A DNA stretch of 64,000 bases, from NCBI GenBank assembly GCA_037954665.1, contig JBBMOL010000073.1, forward strand, positions 124,001 to 188,000. Reading direction: 5' to 3'. This DNA is from Laguncularia racemosa. Taxonomy: Eukaryota; Streptophyta; Magnoliopsida; Myrtales; Combretaceae. Under the pieces are notes generated by a model. It was not told the origin of the DNA and did no database searches. It saw only the letters and a list, made by a program, of their open reading frames with translations. Each line of letters opens with the position of its first letter. The stretch's first letter is position 1. Made by a program: the position numbers and the translations under genes. Positions 33,431 to 46,400 of this stretch are shown piece by piece.

Positions 33431-36400
33431 AAATCTTGCAACTACTTCTAATTGTAGCACCTAAGCTTGTCATTTGGGAGTTATTGTCTTCAAGAACATC
33501 CACATTGACTCATCATCTAGTTGTTCCTCTATACGCACATTCGCTACTGTACAAGTTCAAGTAATGCACGATTTTACATCACATACTAGTCCTAGACATT
33601 ACTTCGTAATATCACTATTGCTTACTTATATATTTATCACATACTAACCAAACATAAACACAACATTTAGATTAACGAAGGTCTTTAACTTCCCTCACAC
33701 AAACACATAAATTGGCATTTGCAAAAGAAATAGGACAACACTAGATGGAGGCACAAAAACAATCAATTCAACTCTGATAAGGTCATACATTAGGGATGCC
33801 ATATAATCTACAATTGCATTGCCTTCTCTTGCCTCATATGATATGCAAACCTCTTCAAGTTACTACATAACATCCTTGCAAGCATTTAGCACATTGGCAT
33901 ATTTCCATTTTAAATTAGTTTCAAAGTATTGTGCAATATATAGGCTACCATCAAAGAATATGTGTTTATTTACACTTTTCGAATTCCTATCCATTTACAT
34001 ACTTTTAGGCCCAATAGATCACCTATAGTTTTATAAATAAGATATCGATTTTTCCTAGTTTTGTACCAAACCCTAGAATCCATTACCTGCATTAATTCCC
34101 AAGGATTCACCCCAATGATACATCCAAATAACTCTTCGATAGGTTTCTACTACGTTGAAAATTGGAGATATTTTTTAAGTCATATATAATTGTTGAAGTC
34201 TTTCAAACTTTATTTTTTTAGACAATATTTTTATAGCAATTGTTATAAAGAAGTGACTTATTATTTCAGTTTAAAAAATTAAGATAGTATAGAATGAAGA
34301 AAGGTCAAAGATTAAGCAACGTATCCAATTTTAGGATCAATTATTATAATGGAGGTACTAATTTACCTTATTTTCAAACTTCAAACCCTAAAATAAATAA
34401 ATCTAAGCTTGAGCACAAAATTTAAAAAAAAAATAAAAAATACGGATACTTCATTATCACTTATATGAAGTCATTTACTTCTTCTCATTATGTTGAGAAT
34501 GTTCTAGATACTAGATGTACCAGTTTGCTTATTTATTTTTTGTGTTTTGTCTTAAAATGCCATATAGAATCCTAATACATGCAACAAAGGGGCTTCTTTC
34601 TTTCTTTCTTTCTTTCTATTATCTTAATATTTTTTTGCCAGATTGCTTAACGGGTTGAGTGGAAGAATTATGTTAATAAATTGAAGATTTAAACAGAAAG
34701 GTGGTCCTGGTGGTCGCATCGCAGGTGGGAACTCCAAAACCTTTTGACTTGGGCAATGCTGGAGTCAGAAGAAACCCACAACTTTCAATTAGAGTAGTTG
34801 AGCGTTTAGGCTTCTTGGCAGGCCCCAGTTCCCCACTTTGCCTCTATGAAATGGAAGATGGGATGTTATACCCCAGCTCAGAAGTTGTATGTTATGTATA
34901 CCCTAATGTTGAAATGTAAAAACTATGCTAAATTCCAATATGCTGTATGTTAAAGATTTAATGGAAGATTTATTTGTTATTTTTTTTTCTCTCCGACGTC
35001 CACATCACTCATTGGACTATTGTTGAAAACGTACATGATTACGTAATTCGAAGTTCCCTGTGTGACCGTTGACGTCTGTCCATCAGTCTTGCTATAACTT
35101 TTTCAGATTTCCTTTATATCTTTTTAAAAAATTTGTTAGGTACTAAAAATTGAATAACGGTAGAAAAAATTTATAACGCTTCCCAACGCCGTTTGCGTTA
35201 AAATACTTTCAATTATATGACATAATCCAAAATTAACTTTATGATAGTTCTTCAATTGAGTTGATTAGCTCATAATTGAATAAGAAAAATTTTATAATTG
35301 AATTATTTAGTTCTCAATTTGTATTCGTAATATGTTATATTATATTTTATATTCACTTAAAACCTATCTAATCAAATAGTTATGATGGAGTTATACATAG
35401 AATTTAAAAGGATTATCCATGGCCATTATTCTATTATTGTCTTGTAGTAATCCGTTAAAGTTGATTAACCTGCTCATAGGATACAAGTACGCTGGTGGGG
35501 GTGGTCGAGTAGTTTTGATACCATCTCAGAATGTGATGGGAGCTTTTGGCCACTAAAAGAAGAAATCTGGATTTATTTATGTTTACAGTGGGTGGGCTAC
35601 TTTGGGAGAAAGGGTTGTAATCATCAGCCGGAATAAAAACTTTCTAACGTAATAATAATTAGAAATTGCCTACCACAATTCACAATTCACACGTCTCAGC
35701 TCTCCACTTGGATGCAGTTGTTAAATAATAATAGTTGGGCGTCGAAGACAGCTGGCGGTGCAGCCGTCATCATAAATTTCCCATCTCTGGGCGCCGTAAT
35801 ATATGCAATATGTGTGTATAGGGGCGCAGCCGCACGAGCCATAAGTGGTTGGATTGGATTAGGATTAGACGTCCAGTCTTAAGAAGTTATCCATATGTAT
35901 ATATAATAATATATACACGTATATTTATCTATTTTGAAAGTGGTTGATATTTCATGAATTTATGATACTGTGGAATATTAAAAACCGAGACACATGGAAG
36001 GGAAAAAAAAAAAAAAATTAAAGATGCTCGGCCCTGCCTGCCTTGGACCTTGCCTGACCAGCCCAAGAGCCCATTAACAGGGCCCAGCATGTAACAGCCC
36101 AGCCAAAAATATACCCGTGCCCAGTGCTCAAACCGGCCTGGCCTAGTGCCCACCAATAGGTCTAGTTACTTTTTCAATTTTCAAATCTATCGAATGCAAG
36201 CTAGTTGGGTTGGCCAGAGGTCGAATTGGTGTCATATCTCGTTGTTCCTTTTTATTATTTTTTATTTTTATTTTTAAATTCTCCTATTGGACCCAGGTCT
36301 AGGTCCAGAATAAGTAGATGGATTTGTATAATGTCTTGATAGGTCGAGTGGTTTTGCATTATGTGCATCTGAATTGATTTCTCCAAGATGAAATTGTTGT

Positions 36401-36640
36401 ACTCGAAGTAGATAATCTATTTACTTAAATGTAGTAGATAGGGAGTAAAATAATAATTCTTAAAATATTATTTATTATCTTATTTACCTGAAAATTTGAT
36501 TAAAAATTTTTGTTTTTGATACTTTTTCCATTCCTTTTCTATAATAAATAATTTCTCCTTTACGTGAGGTGGCATTTTTTTGTTTCCTTTCCAAGAAAAT
36601 AGAAAATTTAAACAATGTTATTATCATACCCTAAACAAAA
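33431..36640. other. Intergenic DNA without a supported gene
   Basis: I see no conserved motifs. It contains a (TTTC)n microsatellite at about 34591-34618. The frame at 34701-34919 (72 codons) and the minus-strand frame at 35929-36156 resemble nothing I recognise and lack supporting context. Confidence 0.45.
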
Positions 36641-36649
36641 TCGACATAC

Positions 36650-37430
36650 GTATCTTTGCATATATATTACAATAATATGTATATGATATACTTATATGGA
36701 CTATATATAAAACATGTATATATTAATGTATAACATATACCATATATATAGTCATATAACTAGCAAATATAACACATATATAGGACGAATATATAATTCA
36801 AATACATATTAGACATGTCATTGCATACATTAAATAATATGTGCATATGTGTGTGTTATATTTACATATAGCTCATCTATATAACATATATATTTATACA
36901 TAACAAATAAATAACTCATCTAACTATCAAATATAATATGCATATACATATAACATGTATGTAACAAATATATAATCTATATGTGTGTATCTGTGTGTTA
37001 TATGTATAAGTGCATGCATTACAATAAGATACACATGCTATACTTACATTTAGATTATATATATAACATATATATTTATGTATAACATATATAATTAGTA
37101 TCAATAACATAAATATAGATTATATAACCATATAACACACATATATATAATATACATAACACATACTAATTATACAATAAAATTTATGCTATATTTATAT
37201 ATAGGTTGCATATATAACATATAGTCATAAAATCATACATATTTATATATAACATATATATATATCAAATATAGATAACTATCAAATATAAAGTATATGT
37301 ATAACACACACAATATATATATATATATAACAAATATATATTCTATATACATATGTTCCATATATATTACAATAATGTTTATATGCTATATGTACACATG
37401 TAACAAAAATTGACTCTACATAAATATATG
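36650..37430. repeat. AT-rich degenerate tandem repeat (ATAACATATATA-type)
   Basis: About 780 bp consist almost entirely of variants of TATATAACATATA, ATGTGTGTTATAT and ACAATAATATGTATAT. Phrases such as 'tataacatatatatttat' recur at 36.88, 37.06 and 37.24 kb. It is a degenerate minisatellite with short AC/GT variants. Confidence 0.8.
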
Positions 37431-38660
37431 TATCAATGATAATGTACCCCTAGATGTTATCGCATAGTCACTCGATGTAAAAGTTCATGTAGGCTTGAAT
37501 GGCTCACTAAAGAAAAACCACTAATTCTTCGATTTCTCATTATCATTGCCTCGTAAAATACATACATAAGAGATTACTTTATGGTACATCAAGTCTCGTA
37601 GGATTTTGAGAATATCATTGTAAAACTTACCCGTTCTTTGGTTATAGTAAATTGTTCTTCCAATTATTTTTAGCCAGTGAGACTTATTTATTCATTTAAT
37701 TTACGGCTTCTGTAATTCCATTGATAATCTAATTTTTATTTGACATTGTTTTCTTCTGTTGTGTAAGAAATATGTAAAGAAAATAGTTATACATTTCAAG
37801 TTAAAAAAAAAAAAAGAAAAAGGCTCGGATAGTAATAAACTGATACTTCTATTCAGACCTCCTCTGCCATGTATTAGTGAAGAAAAAAAAAATGTGAAGA
37901 GCATTACGGTTTATAATGCAAAGCAGAATGGAACTGTCAAGACATAGAAATATGATAAATATCCGAGTCTTTACATATGCTGGAATATTAATTGCTGGAA
38001 CATGGATCAAAGACAGTTTGGAATTAAAAACAAAATTCCAAAAATAAAATTCATGGTTCCATTTGTGCCATATCAAAATTACTATCTGAAATTTAAGTAG
38101 TTTTTTACTCTCTTACCTAAAATAGAAGTTGCCAAATTTTACATCGATGATACTTTTATTTATTAGATTTATTGCTTCGTCTCTTGTTGTTTTATGCTTT
38201 TTACTCAAATGTCCAATGAGCATTTGTCATGTCTTTTTTTTAAGTTAACAAAGATAATAAATTTGATAAGTAAAAGTTTAATAATGTATGATAGATAAAA
38301 AATTTTAACAAGCAAAATTTTGATTGAGTATGATATTTACAAATTTTAAACTTTAAGCATAAAATTGAAGAAACACCCCCAAGTAAGATCTTTTACATTA
38401 AACCTTCTATTTGTTTGGTATTGACATCTACTATCTCAATTTTGCTATCTAACGGTGTTCTAGGCAATCATAACTAAACAACTAACAGTTTAAATAATAA
38501 ATACATATATTAGGTTTAATTTACTTCGGTCTTAGATTATGATTGGTAGAGAAACAATTAAAACACCAACCGTGGGAAAGCAAATGTTCTTCCCCTTTTT
38601 CTAATAGCAAGTATAATAGATATATATATATATATAAGTATAAAAATATCTACTGGAATG
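37431..38660. other. Intergenic DNA
   Basis: AT-rich, with a poly(A)-rich patch near 37802-37820. No gene or recognisable repeat end. Short open frames on both strands at 37.7-38.1 kb overlap each other and have no protein-like features. Confidence 0.45.
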
Positions 38661-38699
38661 ATGGATTACTCAACAAAACCATCGGCAATTAGCCAACAC

Positions 38700-38880
38700 G
38701 TCACGGCTCATGATATATCGGACATTGTTTGATTCTAACTTTGTTCTAGTTGTAGTGAAGCTCGGTGTTACTTTCTCGGCCGAATTCGGAATCGAACCTC
38801 GGAGCAGTTCCACACACAAAATTTCCACCGAGTGACCCTTCTTTTTTCCTTTATGGGGCAACTTGATGTGTCTAGCGTCA
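38700..38880 (-). repeat. Candidate tRNA-derived SINE fragment
   Basis: On the minus strand GGTTCGATTCC (near 38799-38789) is an exact match to the Pol III B-box consensus. About 33 bases upstream GGTCACTCGGTGG (near 38841-38829) resembles an A box. This pair and spacing are those of tRNA-derived SINE heads. A (TA)n tract near 38622-38634 lies beyond the presumed 3' side. No target duplication was found. Confidence 0.4.
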
Positions 38881-39862
38881 ACATGTTAGCAGCCCACTTT
38901 TCATCATTTTTTGGCTCTCAGAAATGCCTCGCGATCGATTGGTTTGTTTAATAGATGAGACAAAGCCACTTTTTTCAACTCATTTGAAAAGGGTTCATCT
39001 TTCATCAATCCAAGCGTATCCGGTTTTTCACGCTTGTTCTTCTTCTTGCTCATATATTGTCTTTTTAAATGTATTCTAGTAGATTGCCTTAACAATCATA
39101 TGTAGGCAAGATGATATATTCGCAATGTTTAATAAAAACAAAGGAGCGGCATTGGATATATAGTTTTCTAATCGACTGTTCCAATCCCTTTGTGCATCCC
39201 AATGTATTTTACACATATGCTTCTACTAAGCAGGACAAGCAAAAAAAAGCCTGCATTATCTCACATTCAACCTACTAAAAAATAAGTCACACACACACAC
39301 ACACACTATATATATATTTAGTGGTAGACAAACTGCAGACAACTTGAAATTTATTAAACTGCTTTTATACCAACTTAGATATGGACTTTTGGGTAAATTT
39401 TGATAAATGTAGTAGTTGTATTAACGTACGGTCCCCACTACACACTTCTAATAGCACATAAAACTCCCTTCAAGGTTTATATCCTTGTACATTTCCAAAA
39501 TCAGCTAATTAGGGCCATATTTAGTGAATTATCGAATGGCTGCGAGGCCCTAATTTTATTTATAAAACCGGTTCTAGCTATTACTTAAAAAATTCTTGCT
39601 TGCACTATAGATGAGAACTCCATTAGTTTACCACTTGCCCACATTATTTTTACACGTAAATCCACTTGAAGGGTCTATTGATAATAACATTTTGGTCCAT
39701 TATCATCTCTTGCACGCTTTTGACAACAAAACAAAATCATTCATGCAAAGGCCACAATTACGATTTCGAAGGGAACACGGCAAATAGAAAAAAACCCCAG
39801 AATTTTCGCATTACGTTTTCCAATTTTGTACATGTAGCAAACAAAAGCCACCACACAAAACC
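38881..39862. other. Intergenic DNA upstream of the kiwellin gene
   Basis: It has an (AC)n microsatellite at about 39288-39306 next to TATATATA. The minus-strand frame 38904-39095 is Lys-rich and unrecognised. The last few hundred bases must contain the promoter of the kiwellin gene. Confidence 0.45.
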
Positions 39863-39870
39863 CTATAAAT
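39863..39870 (+). promoter_or_regulatory. TATA box of the kiwellin gene
   Basis: CTATAAAT followed by AAG lies 84 bp before the start codon, leaving room for a leader of about 55-60 bp. Its context CCCTATAAATAAG is a standard plant TATA region. Confidence 0.75.
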
Positions 39871-39953
39871 AAGCATATGTGCAACCTATCTCCTTCACCC
39901 TGAAACCAATCAAACATTAAGTGATAACATTTCAAACATAGTTCGAAAAAAAA

Positions 39954-40607
39954 ATGAACAACTTTCCAATTATGCTACTTCCTATACTCTTATTGCTACT
40001 CTTTGCATCTTACCCACTTCCATCTAATGCTATCTCCTCTTGTAATGGGCCATGTCAAACACTTGATGATTGTCAAGGCCAATTAATATGTATTAATGGG
40101 AGGTGCAGTGATGACCCTGATGAAGGGACTCACATTTGTCCATCATCACCACCTTTTCCTCCATCTGGTGGTGGATGCCATCCCTCTGGCACTCTTTATT
40201 GCCATGGGCATGCTTATCCTAAATATTATTGCTCTCCTCCGGTCACATCCTTCACTCACGCAACTCTCACAAACAATGATTTTAGTAAAGGTGGAGATGG
40301 TGGGGGTCCATCTGAATGTGACGATCGGTACTATGATAACAATGAGCATATTATTGCATTATCAACCGGGTGGTACCATGGAGGGTCTCGGTGTGGCAAG
40401 ATGATAAGGATAACATCTAGTAAAACGGGTAGGAGTGTGACTGCTAAGGTGGTTGATGAATGTGATTCTAGAGCAGGGTGTGATTCTGAGCATGCTGGTC
40501 AACCGCCTTGTAAGAACAACATTGTGGATGCATCTAATGGAGTATGGCATGCTTTAGGGCTCGATATTGAAGTGGGTGAAGAAGATGTGACATGGTCTAT
40601 GGCATAG
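39954..40607 (+). CDS. Kiwellin (ripening-related / grip22-type secreted Cys-rich protein)
   Basis: This intact 217-residue ORF has no intron. Residues 1-26 form a secretory signal peptide (hydrophobic LLPILLLLLF, likely cleavage after SNA). The Cys-rich N-terminal module, CNGPCQTLDDCQGQLICINGRC (30-51; shown in part by Cys30, 34, 40, 46, 51), matches the kissper region. A Pro/Gly-rich link with CHPSG (75-79) leads to the barwin-like double-psi barrel, with HIIALSTGWY (132-141), RCGKMIRI (146-153), VTAKVVDECDS (162-172) and the C-terminal EEDVTWSMA. There are 14 cysteines after the signal peptide region, an even number that could form seven disulfides. Kiwellins act in the apoplast; a maize member blocks a secreted fungal chorismate mutase, and others accumulate in ripe fruit. 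Length and order fit the family. Which role applies here cannot be told from sequence. Confidence 0.93.
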   Translation: MNNFPIMLLPILLLLLFASYPLPSNAISSCNGPCQTLDDCQGQLICINGRCSDDPDEGTHICPSSPPFPPSGGGCHPSGTLYCHGHAYPKYYCSPPVTSFTHATLTNNDFSKGGDGGGPSECDDRYYDNNEHIIALSTGWYHGGSRCGKMIRITSSKTGRSVTAKVVDECDSRAGCDSEHAGQPPCKNNIVDASNGVWHALGLDIEVGEEDVTWSMA

Positions 40608-40805
40608 AAAATTGGTGCAAGAGTTGATTATGTTTTAAATATTTTAAACCATAGTGGCATTAAATAGTTGTATAATAGTAAGCGTGCTATGAGTTTGTAT
40701 TTATAAGTTGAAGACTGTAAATTAATGTCTTAATGTTGATTTGGTAGACACGTGTGTGTGTGCGAGCTTTGTGTGCCCTTGTACATATGTTTATGTTGTA
40801 TTTAC

Positions 40806-40811
40806 AATAAA
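40806..40811 (+). terminator. Poly(A) signal of the kiwellin gene
   Basis: AATAAA lies about 200 bp after the stop codon, preceded by TTGTA- and TGTGTG-rich sequence typical of the far-upstream element of plant poly(A) sites. Confidence 0.6.
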
Positions 40812-41384
40812 GATAATAGCTATATTGTTGTAATTGTAGCAAAGGTGTACACCTATTTATACTTGCATTTCTTCAGTATGTTGTTTTCGCCAAAATGGTA
40901 AAGATGCTGGATCTACCATGTGAATATCATGCAGAATGACATGACAAAGGAATATCCAGTTCACTTTGCTTCTAGATAAATTGAAACAAGACACAGATCT
41001 TCATTCCATTTGATTAGTGATAATACAAAGATGAAACAAATCTCGATTCCAAACAATGTAGCGGCTTTTTGAATTTCCAAGAATGAGCCAGTACTCATCC
41101 TTTTATATTTCAATAGAACTAACAGTTATGTTTTAGACCGAGTCATTATATAATTGATAATATTTTCTTGGATTTCAAATTGCATTTTGGTTGTTGCCAC
41201 CGATAATTACAACCTACAATGTTTAAAGAGTTAACATAAAATAATTACAATTTCACTTAATTATATATAAAGGTGTTACGCATATAAATGAAGTAAGCAT
41301 TTCGTTGGTAATTTTTAACGTATTTTGTAGGATAAAAACTATTATACCATGTTTGATTAATAAATATATTTGATACTGGATAAA
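40812..41384. other. Spacer between the kiwellin gene and the gypsy element
   Basis: AT-rich and non-coding. It ends at the ATAAA target site (41380-41384). The sequence on both sides of the insertion (GATACTGG to left, ACTTTTTCTTTT to right) joins into one AT-rich repeat-like stretch. Confidence 0.5.
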
Positions 41385-42001
41385 TGATGGAGACACGGGC
41401 TGATACACAGTTCGTTACACGGCCGTGTAACGAGTCAGGAGAACTTCTAGAAAGACACACGACCTCTACACACGGCCAGAAGCACGGCCATGTATTCGAT
41501 TAGGAAATCCCACAGAAGCATACACGGTCTCCATATACGGTTAGGAACACGACCGTGTATTCGATCAGGAAATCCCACAGAAGCATACACGGCCTCCATA
41601 CACGGTCAGGAACACGGCCGTGTATTCGGTCAGGATTGTTCACAGAATCATACACGGCTAGGAGGTACGGCCGTGTACACGATAGAGAATAGACGTGTAT
41701 AGTAATATTTATTTCCACGTGTACGTTTATATTTCCTTTTTGTGTATCTTTACAGGGTAGTATAAATACCGAAGTTAGGTTATTTTAGAGTTACGTTTTA
41801 TTAACCATTTGAAATACACTTTTGAGAGAGGATTTTTCTCCGTTTATCGGTTGTGCGCAACCAGATTTCATCAAAGAGTAATTCTTCGTTATTCTTTGTG
41901 CACAACCAGATTTCATCAAAGAGTAATTCTTCGTTATTCTTTGTTGTTGTGAAACCAATCCATAATCGGATTCGTTTCATTATGCTTTCCGCGCTGCGTT
42001 A
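41385..42001 (+). repeat. 5' LTR (617 bp)
   Basis: It begins TGATGGAGACAC and ends GCGCTGCGTTA, so the termini are TG...TA rather than TG...CA. It contains 65-bp tandem units with CACGGCCGTGTA (41.46-41.69 kb), a TATA box (GTATAAATACC, about 41760) and a 45-bp tandem duplication (first AACCAG at 41859, second at 41904) absent from the 3' LTR. Confidence 0.92.
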
Positions 42002-42003
42002 GT

Positions 42004-42015
42004 TGGTATCAGAGC
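42004..42015 (+). other. Primer binding site (initiator Met-tRNA)
   Basis: TGGTATCAGAGC lies two bases after the 5' LTR. Confidence 0.93.
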
Positions 42016-42028
42016 AAGGCTATTTCCT

Positions 42029-43420
42029 ATGGAGATGTCAACTCATCAAGGCGATGACAGCGGTCGTGTTCTTGACGGTGTTCAAGATGCGAGGTCACAA
42101 GGAAACCATCAGTAGGTTCCAAGGGCAGAGTTCGACACGATGCATCAGAAGGTCGGGTGTATGGAACGGCGCCTTGATGAACTGATCGAGCATTTTGACG
42201 CCGTAGCAATAGACCCCAATAGGGTTGGGGGTGTTGTTAGGAATCCGCCACGTGCAGCGAAGGAATTCGAGGGATGTATAATCCGACCTGTTGTTGAGAA
42301 CAGGTGGGAACGCGTAGGGGATGAGGAGTCCAGCGAGGAGAGTGATGATACATATGGGAGTAGGCCACAGCGAGGGCGCAGTGATAGAGGTGGTGGTTAT
42401 CGGATGGCTCATTATGGGAACCATCATAGAGATGGTGATTACCGGAGGAACCGTGGAGGTTATGATTAGGGGGACGGAGGAGACTACCGCTTGAAGGTTG
42501 ACATTTCATTGTTTGATGGTAGCCTTAATATTGAAGGCTTCCTCGATTGGATTGCGGAAGTGGATCGATTCTTTGACTACAAGGAAATTCCCAAAGACCG
42601 CCGAGTGAGGTTGGTGGCGTGTAGATTGAAGAGTGGCGCTTCGGCATGGTGGGAGAGACTGCAGAGTAGAAGGCAACAGGAAGGGAAACACTTGGTGAGG
42701 ACATGGTATCGCATGAAGCAGTTGTTGCAACATGATTTCCTCTAGCCGGACTATGAGCAGATATTGTTCCAACAATATCAGCGGTGCCGCCAGGGGCAAT
42801 GCTCAGTGCATGAGTATACGGCGGATTTCATGAGGTTGGCCGAATGGAATGACTTGAGGGAGAGCAAAGGCCAGCTGGTAGCACGATATGTGGAAGGACT
42901 GAGGCTCCAAATCAAAGATAAAATTGGAGTTACAATGGTGAGGACCTTGGTAGAAGCAAAGAATTTGGCTCTCTGGGCGGAGCTAATATTGCAAGAACAG
43001 GGAAGTAGATATGGAGGAGGAAGGAAATGATATGTCGTTGAAACTGTGGGTAGTGGTAGTAAGTCGGGATTTGAGAAGAGTAAAACTGCTACATACAACC
43101 CTACTGAAGACATTGCCAAGAGAGAAGAGAAAAGTGAGGGAAAGAAGCCGATGGAACGTAAGGGAACCCAGAGGCAGAGTAATCCCTATGCCAAACCTAT
43201 CTTGGGAAAATGTTTCCGATGCAATCAACCGGGTCATTAGTCAAACGAATGTCCTGCTAGGAGAAGCGTAAACATCCTTGATAGGGAGGATGATGAGGAG
43301 GTTTGCTGTGAACCTGACGGAGAGGGAGAGTATTATGAGGAGGAAGAAGAAGCAACAGAACTGACTTATGTGATTCGGCGCATGATGCTTACCCCGAAAC
43401 AAGAAGAGATCACATAGAGA
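42029..43420 (+). pseudogene. gag of the 41385-47174 element, broken by stops
   Basis: The frame opens with an ATG at 42029, 14 bases after the primer site, and stays in that frame to the protease. It is interrupted by TAG at 42113, 42467, 42743, 43238 and 43415 and by TGA at 43028. Recognisable text includes a coiled segment (KVGCMERRLDELIEHFD), the capsid region FLDWIAEVDRFFDY and SGASAWWERLQ (near 42540-42670), YTADFMRLAEWNDL, and a zinc knuckle CFRCNQPGH..SNECPA (43211-43257). In the knuckle the stop at 43238 replaces the residue after His, normally Trp or another large residue. All CCHC ligands are kept. Confidence 0.85.
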
Positions 43421-43426
43421 CACCAG

Positions 43427-46400
43427 TTGTTTTGCACAAGGTGTACTATCAAGGGGAAGTTGTTTGAACTAATAGTAGACGGCGGGAATTGCGAAAACAT
43501 CATAGGAAGGGAAGTTGTGAAACAGCTGCAGCTACCTATCGAAAAGCACCCGAACCCGTACACCATTGGTTGGATTAAAGTGGCCGAGAAGATTGAAGTC
43601 AAGGAGAGATGCAAGGTACCTTTCTCAATAGGGAAGTACCGCAATGAAGCATTCTGTGATATTGTAAACATGGATGCTTGTCACATTTTGTTCGGGAGAC
43701 CATGGCAATTTGATGTGAACGCGCAACATGTAGGTAAAGAGAATGTATACAGATTGGAGAAGGAGGGTGTGAGGTACACTTTGTTACCATTGAAAAAGGA
43801 AGGACGCGCGAAGGAGAAGAGAGTTGAGAGTCGTTCATTCCTAATCGTCACTCAATCAGAGAAGGAAGTGATGGAAGACCTGAGGGAGTCGCGAGTGGTA
43901 CATGCCCTCATAGTAAAAGATGTGGCAGTTGGAGAGAAGGAGGGTGATGGGGAAGTACCGGAGGCAGTAAAGAGTCTACTAAAGGAGTTTAAGGAGGTGG
44001 TTCCGGACGATCAACCTGAGGGTTTACTACCTCTGAGAGACATTCAACACCAGATAGACCCGGTGCCCGAAGCAAGTCTCCCAAACCTCCCACATTATAG
44101 GATGAGTCCTAAGGAGACCGAAGTTCTACAGGAGAAGGTCCAAGAGCTTTTGGACAATGGGTTTATCCGGGACAGTTTGAGTCCATGTGCGGTTCCAGCT
44201 TTGTTAACTCCCAAGAAAGATGGGAGCTGGATGATGTGTGTTGATAGCAGGGCTATCAATAAGATTACCATAGGATACAAATTCCCCATCCCGCGCATCG
44301 AGGATATGTTAGATCGGTTGAGTGGGGCCACCATCTTCTCCAAGATAGATCTGCGGAGTGGGTACCACCAGATTCGGATCCGTCCCGGACACGAATGGAA
44401 GACGACATTCAAGACAAAGGAGGGGTTGTATGAGTGGCTAGTGATGCCATTTGATCTTAGTAACGCGCCAAGCACCTTCATGAGAGTAATGAACCAGGTA
44501 TTAAAGCCCTTTAATGGTCGTTTTATAGTTGTGTATTTCGACGATATTTGGTATTCAGTAAATCTGAAGAAGAACATCTTGAGCATTTGAAGTGTATTCT
44601 GTCGGTGCTGAGAGAAAATAATTTGTTTGCCAATCTTAAGAAGTGCACATTTATGTTAAAGCGACTATTGTTCCTTGGGTTCATAGTTAGCAGTGAAGGG
44701 GTGATGGTAGATGACGAAAAGGTGAAAGTGATTAGAGAATGGCCTGTTCCGAGAACCATTACTGAGTTGAGAAGCTTTCTCGGCTTAGCTAGTTTCTATA
44801 GGAGATTCATTAAGCACTTTAGTACAGTTGCTGCCCCCTTAACTGAGTGTTTGAAGAAGGGTAAGTTTCAATGGGCGAAGAAGCGGAACCAAGTTTCATG
44901 AACTTGAAGCAACGATTGTGTGGCACTCCTGTATTAGCGCTACTAGATTTTGAGAAGTTATTTGAGGTGGACTATGACGCTAGTGGAGTTGGAGTTGGAG
45001 CGGTACCATCACAGGAGAAAAGGCCAATCGCCTTTTATAGTGAAAAATTGTGTGAAGCAAGGAGGACTTGGTCTACATATGACAAGGAGTTCTATGCAGT
45101 GGTGAGAGCTCTTAAAGTATGGGAGCACTACTTGGTTGGAAAGGAGTTCATTTTGTATTCTGACTGCGGGGCTCTTAAACACTTAAGTGGCCAAACCCGG
45201 ATTAGTAAGGACATGCACGCCAAGTGGATTGAGTTCTTACAAAGGTTTCCTTTCAGACTAATGCATAAGTCGAGTGTGCAAAATAAGGTCGTGGACGCCC
45301 TGAGTAGAAGAGCAAATGTCCTACTTACTTTAAGTGCGGACATTGTTGGTTTTGAGAAACTAAAGGAGCTATACAAAGGGGATAGCGACTTCAAGGAAAC
45401 GTGGACTAAGTGTACCAACAGAGAACCATGTGACGACTACCATATCCATGAGTGATACTTAATGAAAGGGAATCAGCTGTGCATCCTTGAATCTTCCTTA
45501 CGGGAAAAGCTTATCCAAGACCTACATGGTGGTGGATTAGCGGGACATATAGGCAGAGATAAGACCCTAGCTATAGTTACCGAAAGGTATTTTTGGCCTC
45601 GGTTAAGGAGGGATGTGTATAGAATCGTGGAAAGGTATTATATTTGCCAGGTGTCAAAAGGGCAATCCTAAAACACTGGCCTATATACTCCTCTTCCCGT
45701 GCCGGCAAACATTTAGGAGGACTTGTCGATGGACTTTATACTTGGTTTGCCTCGAACCCAACGAAGTGCTGACTCTGTGTTTGTTGTAGTTGACAGGTTT
45801 TCCAAGATGACCCACTTTATCCCCTGCAGAAAAACAGCTGATGCACGAGCAATTGCACGGATATTCTTCAAGGAAGTGGTGCGTCTACATGGGGTCCCAA
45901 AATCCATTACTTCCGACAGAGATAGCAAATTCCTTAGTCACTTTTGGAGGACTCTCTGGTATATATTTGACTCATCTCTGAATTATAGTAGCACCGCTCA
46001 TCCTCAAACCGATGGTCAAACAGAGGTAACTAACAGGACCCTCGGAAACCTCATTAGAAGTATTTGCCGTGAGAAGCCAGGGAAGTGGGATCAAGCATTG
46101 GCCCAAGCTAAATTCGCTTACAATAGTTCCGTCCACCGAACTATTGGGAGGTCACCGTTCTCAGTGGTATATACTAAAACACCACAACATGTGCTGGACT
46201 TGATCAAATTACCCAAGGACATGGTGGGTGATGTGACTGCTAAACATATGGCGGGACAATACCAAACCACTGCAGCGGAGGTCAGACGAAAGATAGAGGA
46301 AGCCAATACCCGATACAAAGGGGCTGCGGATAAGCATAGACGGAAGAAAATCTTTGCCGTGGATGATCAGGTAATGGTTTACCTTCGAAAAGAGCGTTTC

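Noticed and set aside
34701..34919. 72-codon plus-strand frame with a protein-like composition
   Set aside because: No recognised motif, no nearby promoter or intron evidence, and no homology I can recall.
38904..39095. Lys-rich 63-codon minus-strand frame
   Set aside because: It lacks a recognisable family and any exon context; it could be a fragment of an unknown element, but nothing supports a gene.
40096..40550. Overlapping frames on both strands within the kiwellin gene
   Set aside because: They are shadows of the intact kiwellin reading frame, which alone has a signal peptide and conserved cysteines.
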